From contig MCGE01000002.1 of assembly GCA_002105175.1 (NCBI GenBank), positions 1,426,001 to 1,490,000 on the forward strand: a stretch of DNA of 64,000 nucleotides. The letters are read 5' to 3'. Positions 56,190 through 64,000 of this stretch are shown one piece after another. How positions within the stretch are numbered: the stretch's first letter is position 1; each line of letters begins with the position of its first letter. The translations under genes were made by a program, and so were the position numbers. The DNA comes from Absidia repens (Eukaryota > Mucoromycota > Mucoromycetes > Mucorales > Cunninghamellaceae). The notes below the pieces were generated by a model. The model made no database searches. It saw nothing but the letters and a program-made list of their open reading frames with translations, and had not been told where the DNA came from.

Positions 56190-57250
56190 ATCTATTTCAA
56201 ATCCCGCCCACGTGAAGTATTTGTTTTCTCTCCCCGTCTTTTTCTTTTTTTTTTGTCATCTCTCTTTCTTTTTTATTTTTTTTTCCCCCTTCACCATTCA
56301 ACTTCAATGGGACTATGTTGAACTTAGAATAATTTTAGGACCAGTTTAGAAGGGTTTTCAGATAAGGGATACAATATGCACGGGGAAACCCTTTCATTTT
56401 GGATCTAGATTCTCAAACCACCATTAGTTGGCTTTTTGGAGTCTTCATTAGCTTAGTTTAGTGTTAGTTTGTCCATTTTTGCATCTACAACTGAATAAAA
56501 TATGTCTTTTTCTCTTGCCCTAATAAGAAATGTATCTATAGCCTTTCTCTCATGTATTGTGCTACACCTTTTTTACTACCGTCACCTGTCGTGATTAGTA
56601 TTCACTGCAGTTGCTCTTCAATAAAAGAGATCGTGTTGGTCTGCCTCATGCCGTACACTGTACATTATATTAGCTCCCTTATATACTAGTCCCTTTAGAT
56701 TAGTACTGAACATTCTTCAGAATTCGCTTTAGTCTTCCTCATGCTTCCTCCAATAGATCCTGCCGTTAAATCCCTTGCTACAATGATCCTCTCACCTTTA
56801 GTTTTAGTATCTGCCGATATACTTCAATAAAATATGACTTTTTCTTAGCCATCCTGTGACCCATTTAATAGTAAAGCAATGCCACAATTGTGCCTTTTTG
56901 CGAGTGTTTTACCGAACGCCCCTTTTCCTAGTTCATTCACTATAACTACTTTTCCTTTCTCAATGCCTAAGGATTAGTTGACAGTATTAGATCACTTACT
57001 GTTAAAGATAGTAATATTTTAGCTCCACCATTAATATAAAAATGAAACCAGGTAGTATGAGCCACAGCTCTAGGGCGTTCGCGGAAAATGCTTGCACTCC
57101 CCTATAGCTTTTTTATGACTATTTGCCCACTCCCCTCGGCAGGTGCCTAGTGATTCGTTGACAGTTTAGGTCACTTCATATTAGACGTAGTTGTATTCTC
57201 ACTCTATCATTCATATAATCAACCTAGACAGTGCCTCCTCCCCCAGCATG
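56190..57250 (+). repeat. Dispersed repeat R1, copy C (arm of composite element)
   Basis: Starts with TATTTCAAATCCCGCCCACGTGA. Carries the pyrimidine tract, CATTCAACTT, the exact core, the TTAGTTTAG box, CTGAATAAAATATGTC and further sub-repeats with TTCAATAAAA (about 56617 and 56822). Similarity to copy B persists to about 57240. Confidence 0.75.
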
Positions 57251-57884
57251 ACCCCCCCCAGTAGACTAGGCACATTGTGTATACCTGGCTTGTTATTTTT
57301 GTTTCTATTTTTATTTTTATTTTGCGTGTGGTATAATAAGAAAAAGAAACTCAAACTGGCGTCACTTGAGCTCAAGGAAGAGTGGGGAGAGGGCATCTAT
57401 TAGGATGAAAAATGATGGAGGAGGAGTTTAAATTCATTAAAAACCATACTTCAGCAAGCTCTTGACTTCCTAGTAGATCAAATTTTTGAAGGTGTGAGAA
57501 TGGGCTATAAGAAAATGGCAACAAGTAATGTTTAGTTTACGTTCTCCCTGAACTGCGCCATATGAAAGGCAACGTGCGACCAATCTGAAGTCTCTGCAGC
57601 CGTTCCTTCTTATTTATTTTGAGCTTTTGGAAGAGTATGTTTTTTTATTATTATTTTCTCCTATAAAAATAGGTTCGCTATATCGAGCTTCCTTTGCTCG
57701 ATATCTGGTGAATCCTATCCATACAATTTTCTGGTCCATTATTTTGAAAGTATGGCTAGCGGTGTTTGAAACGACCGATTTATTTTCCCAATTTTTTTTT
57801 TTGGTCCAAAAGTGTTTTTTTTTTTTCTGCTCTCTTACGAAACAACACTTTTTTTTTTTATTCCAGCTATCAAATATAACGATC
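57251..57884. other. Intergenic, SLU7 upstream region
   Basis: Leader region of SLU7 with T-tracts (57795-57805, 57816-57828, 57850-57859). TATCGAGC...GCTCGATA at about 57679-57702 is a short inverted repeat. No gene. Confidence 0.45.
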
Positions 57885-59372
57885 ATGTCATCGTCAACTC
57901 AAACAAATCGGCTAACAAAAGAAGAATACCGAAGGCAAAAGGATCTTGATGCAGCTCGTAAAGCAGGAACAGCACCAGCAGCTATCGATGATGAAGGAAA
58001 TGAAATCAATCCTCACACACCTCAGTTTATGTTGAATGCTCCTTGGTATGTGGACACTGGCAAGGTATCTTTGAAACATCAACGTGCACCCGAAAAACGA
58101 AAGGGTCCTAAGTTTGGTGCTGATGACAATTATTGGTATGCTAGAGGAAAACGAGCGGTAAGTTGATATATTCATCGATAAAACGCTTTTTCTTTCTTTC
58201 TGATACTAAAGTCTCCACTCTTTTTTACTTTGTATCATTCTTAAGGGACCTGCTGCCACAAAATATAGAAAAGGCGCTTGTGAAAATTGTGGAGCTATTA
58301 GTCACAAGACCCGCGACTGTGTGGACCGACCTAGAAAGAAGGGTGCAAAGTGGACTGGAAAGAACATTCAAGCCGATGAAATCGTACAAGATGCTGATTT
58401 GGATTGGGACGAAAAACGAGATCGGTGGAATGGGTATGATCCTAAAGAACATGATCAGGTGATTGAAGAATATAACAAGGTGGAAGAAGCACGAAGATCA
58501 GCCAAGGCAAGCGAACTTGATAAGGAAGGACCTACGGACGAAAGTAAACGTGGCGTTGGTGGTGCTGGTGACCATGACGACGATGAGGAGGATGATGACA
58601 AGTATGCAGATGAAGCGGATATGCCCGGACAACGTGTGAACCAAAAGACGAGAACGACCATTCGAAATCTGCGTATTCGTGAAGATACCGCGAAATATTT
58701 ACTCAACCTCGACACCGACTCTGCGTTTTATGACCCTAAGACTCGATCGATGCGTGACAATCCTTTGAAAGACAACCCTGAAGATCAAGTCAGTTTTGCC
58801 GGTGACAACTTCACTCGATATTCTGGTGATGCACCCGAAATGGCCAAGGTTCAAATGTTTGCATGGCAAGCCGGTGATCGTGGTAGTCAAGTCCATTTAC
58901 AAGCCAATCCTACGCAAATTGCTCTGCTGCACAAGGATTATGAAGCCAAAAAGGATAGTGTGCGTGGATCTACACAAAAGGGTATTCTGGAGAAATATGG
59001 GGGCGCTGAACATCTGGAATCTTTACCAAAGGAACTGTTACTGGCACAATCTGAAAACTATGTGGAATATTCAAGGACTGGTCGTGTTATCAAGGGGCAA
59101 GAAAAGGCACAAGCAAGGTCCAAATATGAAGAAAATGGTAAGTCAATACAAAACAGAAGTATAAGCTTCATTATTATTTACTGGTTTTTTTTTTTTTTTT
59201 TTTGACTCAATCTCATTTAGTGTTTGTCAATAATCATCACTCTGTATGGGGATCCTATTGGGCTGATGGAAAATGGGGCTACCAATGTTGCCGTTCATTC
59301 ATGAAGAACTCATACTGTACAGGACAGGCTGGTATAGAAGCACAAGAAAGCTCGGCTCAACTCTTACAATAG
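57885..59372 (+). CDS. SLU7: Pre-mRNA splicing factor SLU7
   Basis: 438-aa step-II splicing factor that promotes 3' splice-site choice in the spliceosome; nuclear. Exons 57885-58157, 58246-59137, 59221-59372 (sum 1317, in frame). [20 protein letters not shown] leads to the conserved [10 protein letters not shown] and SLKHQR, then a CCHC zinc knuckle [14 protein letters not shown] at about residues 101-114 and [14 protein letters not shown]. Next come [18 protein letters not shown], an Asp/Glu-rich insert, [20 protein letters not shown] and [10 protein letters not shown]. The C-terminal part includes [20 protein letters not shown] and the exon-3 block [20 protein letters not shown]. All are family hallmarks. 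Identification is firm. Confidence 0.97.
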
Positions 59373-60588
59373 TTATTTTATTCTTACATATTTGATCACC
59401 CTAGTTGTTACTTTATTCTTAGTTTTTATAGTACATAGTTTATATCGTTTTTATTATTTTTATTTTTCATTGGAGTTTGTGACAAATCAAATAAAAATAG
59501 TGGTTGAAAAAAGTATATATAGCGCATGTGTGGATCTCTTGTATTATTATGTATTGACTCTGTTGCGATTACTATAGTTTTTTAGAAGAAGGGATGTGGA
59601 GGATTAAAAAGGTCACTTATTACTGGCTGTGTTGAAGGATATATGTATGTACACTATGTATGACCGTTTGCTTTAGTATTCATTGCCTACGGAACGATTG
59701 ATGTATTCGAGGAAACGAAGAAGGACTGAAAAGAGGTGATGACAGTCGATGTGGTCGTGCTTTATCCATCAGGAACATGCAGTGATATAATGAATATGTT
59801 TTAATAGTGATTTAGGATTTGATGATGTACATACGGTAGGCACATAATTGTCAGCTTGCTGAGGAGACGGTATAGTAGATTAAGGCGTTCAGGGGTTATT
59901 ATCGGTACCATTTGATTTACTATGCATTCAAACCGTATTATGAAACAGATGTTGGTATGAAAATATGTTAAAAATCAGGCATGTACCTTCGTTTCGAAAG
60001 ATAAACCTTCTAGTAAGATCGGTGACATCATACCATCTTGACCTCTATTTATTTCACTGCTTAACACCATGTTTGTTTGGTTTGACCTGGTTAGAGCATT
60101 TGTTGTCACAGTACGTTGATCGATTCTCATTATTCTTTAATAAATTCTTCTAGATTTTTACAAACCAATTGATTTTACTCCATTCTTGTTTCTACCATTG
60201 ATTGACTGACTGACTAATAAATAATAAAGTTTCAATCCCTTTTTGGTATCCTGGTATTCACGTGTCACGTCAAAATTGCCCAGTTGATTCGCATGGTAGA
60301 AGTAAGATGTATGGACCGTTTGTATATAATTGGTGAAGTCAATAAGAAGTATAAATAATTATATAAAAGCTCATCATGATGATATTAGTATTGTATTTAT
60401 TGAATAATGTGTTCTTCACTATGTTCCTGGGGGGGGGTGCGGAGGTCCCATTATTATTGAACCACTGAGAAACTGTGTGGGGGAGGAGTCTTAAACTCCG
60501 ACAGAATGGGTTGACAAAGCGGTTTTCCTTCAAAAAAAGAGGTGAGAGCTTTTTTATTTGCTTTTTCTTTTTTCACTCTTAAAATATT
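59373..60588. other. Intergenic, 1.2 kb, no gene recognised
   Basis: SLU7 3' flank and PEX1 promoter. CACGTG at about 60260 lies 330 bases before the PEX1 start. A G-run is present at 60429-60436. No repeat copy or RNA gene is seen. Confidence 0.45.
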
Positions 60589-63500
60589 ATGCCCAAACAA
60601 CTTATTGTACAGTTTACACCTATTAGGTCTTGTCTCATAAACTTACCTTCTCAATGGGCTAATGCATTACTAGATCAACGAAAAGTAAGAATATGTCACA
60701 GGAAAAAGGACCCCCACGCCTGGACGTCTTTCTTGAAACCTGTTTATGATTAGTATTAATATTGTATCGTTCCTACTAGGTACCTCAAAATGTTATATTG
60801 GAACTCGTTTGGTCAAATAAACCTGGTGATGAAAACAAGAAAGCATACTTTGGGTGGTCTGGTCAAGCTTCAAAACCATTGCCTCCCAACTCGGTGTTCA
60901 CTCATGGCGCCAACGGGAAGTTGGACGTCTTGGAAATGGATCCTCAATTAGGCACTGCTATTGGGTTGAATGAGGGTCAAAAGGTAATTATACAATATAT
61001 AGAGATGAAAAGGAATCCGGGAAGTGTGTGTCCTGGGCAGGTACTGAAGAATTCTCTGACAATTTGACATACTTTTTATTTTATTTAGGTCAATGTTGAA
61101 TTTTGTCGAAACGTACCCGAATGCACTACTGTGAATGTTGAACCTCATACTGAAGATGACTGGGAAATATTGGTAATATGGTTAATGCAAATTTTTGAGT
61201 GGCTTCAAGCTAACACACCGTTTGTTCTTTCATTATAGGAACTACACGCTGGCTATGTGGAAGAAAATTTGCTCAGTCAAATCCGAGTGGTCTATGCAAA
61301 TCAACTTATGTGTGTTTGGATTCATGGAAAGACACTTGTCCGGTTAAGAGTGGGTAAGCCATACAAGATAAATTAACAGTCCATAGTAGTTGAGTAGATT
61401 TGTGTGTACTCACATCATTATATTTATTATTACAGCTGAACTCAACCCCAGGTCTGATTTTATCAAGTTAACAACAAACACTGAAGTCATCGTAGCACCC
61501 AAGGTCCGTCAAATTGCCAAACCTACTGATTTGACCTCTTCTCAATTGTCTACCTCGGATGAACAAAGATCCCCCCCTCATACCTGTTTGCGCAACTTAC
61601 CTGATGCCTTTGAAAAAGACGCCAGTGGTATCTCCAGCGATGCCATGTCAGTAATTATTCATCTTGATGATCTCTCTGATCTTGAAATTGGTCTCGTGCG
61701 ACTCTCCAAGGTGGTCCCTGGGTTTGATGCTTCTAATTCGTCACGAAAACCTGCTGTTGCTCCCGCGTCAAACAACAGTGAAAGCAACGATGACAAAGAA
61801 AACGCACTGGCTGACGGCGATCTCACATCTCCTACCAAGGCTGTTTATGCACATGTTCAAATCTCCAAAACGATACCTCGCTACCATGTTTTATTAGGCT
61901 CTGTTATCAAAAATACTTTGGATTTAGATGACTTTGATATCATCAAGTAAGTACCGCATGACAATGGATTAGGAAGGCTTATTTTAATCTGTGTATATGT
62001 CTATTATGTTTATTTATTTGTGAATAGATTGACTTCAGTGACTCTCAAAAAATCCAATCCTGGTGCTTTGGTAGTCAGATGGTATGCATCTTCACCTTCG
62101 TCGTCAAATGCGGCTCTGAAATTAGGCCTGGACTCAAGGTAACTTGAAAACGGAACATTCAAAATAGAAACTAAGAGCTAATTGTTGTTTTAAAAGTAGC
62201 CAGAATCAGACCCAAGAAAAGGCGCAACATGAAAAAGCATTGGCACAAGGACTCAAAAGTAAGTTAGGACTGTCTTCAGGGATAGGTGATACGGTATTCA
62301 TCTGTACTGGTTTCTTTTATAGAGTGGTTGTCAAGTCTGGTGATCCAAGATACTGTTGTGGTGACTCAGGGACTTGTAGTAACTGTCGGTGATGAAAGCG
62401 GTTTACTTCAATTTGGTCAAAAGAAGCGATTGTTTGGCGTACTCCCCAACGGATCAACATCTCAAATCGACCATGCTGTTGAACAATATGCGACGCTATC
62501 TTTATCTCAGGTGAAGGACATTCAAATTGAATCTGGGGAAGAAATTATCAAGGCAGACGACACTATCAAAATCAACAAGAAGCGCTCAATGTAAAATTCT
62601 GCAACATTATGGGGTGGATATATGTATATGGGATACTAATTGATCTGTTTTTATTTGTTTTATTACTTTTGCTATTGTATATAGTCCCTCTGAAATGGGT
62701 GGTGTTGAAAAGACATTTGATAAGTTGCTCCATTACACTGTTGCTAATGTTGCAAAGAAGGACCTTCGAAATGCGTTGGCTGTGCCTGGATCTGGTGGTG
62801 TGCTAGTGACAGGTGCCCATGGTGCTGGTAAAACTGAATTGGTGCGCAAGCTACTACATAGTACTAGAATGGATCGACTGTCATTAACATGTAAGTAACT
62901 AGCGCAGAAGTGATAATAAGTATAAAAAAGGAAAGAGAAAAGAAACCGGGTGCTAATACCATTATTTACCCGATAGATACGCTTGAAGTCAACTGTGCTG
63001 AAATTGCGGATGAGCGGATTCCAAACTTGAAAGAAATGCTTCAAAAATGGTGTGACGAGGCTGCCTGGCATGCACCTTCCATTATCTTCTTCGACGATAT
63101 TGACCGATTGATTCCTGCCGAAGTGGAACATGCCGATTCAACAAGATCAAGACACATTGCCGAACTGTTTACACAAATCACTCTGTCCATGACTAAACGC
63201 CATTCCATCATGGTGATCGCAACTGCTCAACAGCAACAATCCATTCATCCTTCACTGATAACCAACCATGTGTTTAGCGAATTGCGACATCTGAACCCGC
63301 CCTCTCGTGATGAACGGAAAAAGGTAATATATATATATCTTTATGCAATACTCAAGTGAAAAATAATGATAAGTGATACTGATCCCTTCATCTTTTATTT
63401 TATCATAATGCTTTTTGAAATAGATCATGCAATCCATCATGGCGGAAGGTCCTAGCGTTTTGGCGAACAGTTTACCCAATATCGATCTTGTGTCTGTGGC

Positions 63501-64000
63501 TTCCGAAACCGAGGGATATTTAGCAGCTGATTTGAAGGCTCTCATTGAACGGGCTGTCCATGAAGGGGCGGTACGAAGCATCAAGCAAACAATGGGCGAA
63601 GACCAAGTCCAACTCGAGAAAGACAACAGTGATTCTATCGAAGCTCAACAAGATTTGCAATTGACTCAAGCAGATTTCTCTCAAGCCCGTGAAGGTTTTG
63701 TTCCCTCTTCCCTACGTGGTGTCAAGCTACAAAGTTCTGGTGTCAATTGGTCTGACATTGGTGGACTAAATGAAACTCGTCGAACCCTTCTGGAGACTTT
63801 GGAATGGCCAACGAAGTATGCTGCGGTCTTCTCCCAATGTCCACTGCGATTACGTTCTGGGTAAGAATAAAATATATCGTTTTGAATGAAGTGATTGCAA
63901 GTAAACTTTAGAAAAATTTATTTACGCATTGCGGATATTATAGGTTGCTACTTTATGGCTACCCTGGATGTGGTAAAACGTTATTGGCATCAGCAGTGGC
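60589..64000 (+). CDS. PEX1: Peroxisomal AAA-ATPase PEX1, 5' part
   Basis: Peroxin that forms the Pex1-Pex6 AAA+ hexamer and extracts the import receptor Pex5 from the peroxisome membrane. Cut by the window end. Exons: 60589-60684, 60780-60983, 61089-61172, 61239-61353, 61436-61946, 62028-62138, 62200-62258, 62323-62590, 62685-62890, 62977-63323, 63424-63860, 63944-64000+. The frame is continuous to the end. N-terminal double-psi barrel (VILELVWSNKP, YFGWSGQASK, IGLNEGQKV), then the D1 ATPase with Walker A GAHGAGKTEL at about residue 526 and Walker B IIFFDDIDRL. The D2 region follows: GVNWSDIGGLNETRRTLLET and LLLYGYPGCGKTLLASAVA (Walker A). Intron 6 ends in a NAGNAG acceptor, which would add or omit one Ser. 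The remaining D2 domain lies beyond the window. Confidence 0.96.

Overview
The window is nuclear DNA of a filamentous fungus, most likely an early-diverging Mucoromycota species (Mucorales type). Three things point there. Protein-coding genes are split by many short introns with GTAAG-type donors and YAG acceptors. The base composition is AT-rich with long poly-T tracts. The proteins have mucoralean character, notably a Mucor-type chitin deacetylase and a DUF8032 protein. The species cannot be named from the sequence alone. All exon joins given here were derived by reading splice sites and checking that total coding length is a multiple of three.

Layout. 1-5.4 kb: the end of RPL23 (uL14), then a reverse-strand PHO81-like SPX-ankyrin-GDPD regulator. 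7.0-8.5 kb: repeats. 8.7-15.1 kb: chitin deacetylase (-), a DUF8032 protein (+) and dihydroorotase URA4 (-). 15-18 kb: repeats and AT-rich DNA, then tRNA-Pro(AGG). 18.5-24.5 kb: an ACAD10/11-type phosphotransferase, a four-finger C2H2 factor and a 27-residue zinc-knuckle microprotein. 25.9-26.9 kb: repeat. 27.6-33.4 kb: a serine incorporator (-), a two-finger C2H2 factor (+) and RRG7-like (-). 34-35.6 kb: composite repeat. 36.3-46.3 kb: A20/AN1 protein (-), a PCL-type cyclin, DPH5, an OM14-like small membrane protein, a SAPS phosphatase regulator and Rab GDI. 46.6-48.8 kb: repeats, including a TIR element with TA flanks. 49.6-54.9 kb: endopolyphosphatase PPN1 (-), RPL22, a single-pass membrane protein and a secreted cysteine-rich CS-alpha-beta-like peptide. 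55.5-57.2 kb: second composite repeat. 57.9-64 kb: SLU7 and the 5' part of PEX1.

The genes are mostly unrelated housekeeping genes, not a cluster. A loose theme is phosphate handling: a PHO81-like CDK inhibitor, a PCL-type cyclin and the polyphosphatase PPN1 lie within 50 kb, without evidence of co-regulation.

The most unusual material is non-coding or very small. It comprises a dispersed repeat family with a strongly conserved 20-bp core (8 copies), which pairs with a second arm to form a divergent composite element in two opposite copies. It also includes a 0.9-kb element with 23-bp perfect terminal inverted repeats, a 27-aa zinc-knuckle gene with its own TATA box, and a Kex2-processed CS-alpha-beta-like peptide. 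Coordinates of repeat boundaries are approximate; exon boundaries are given to the base.
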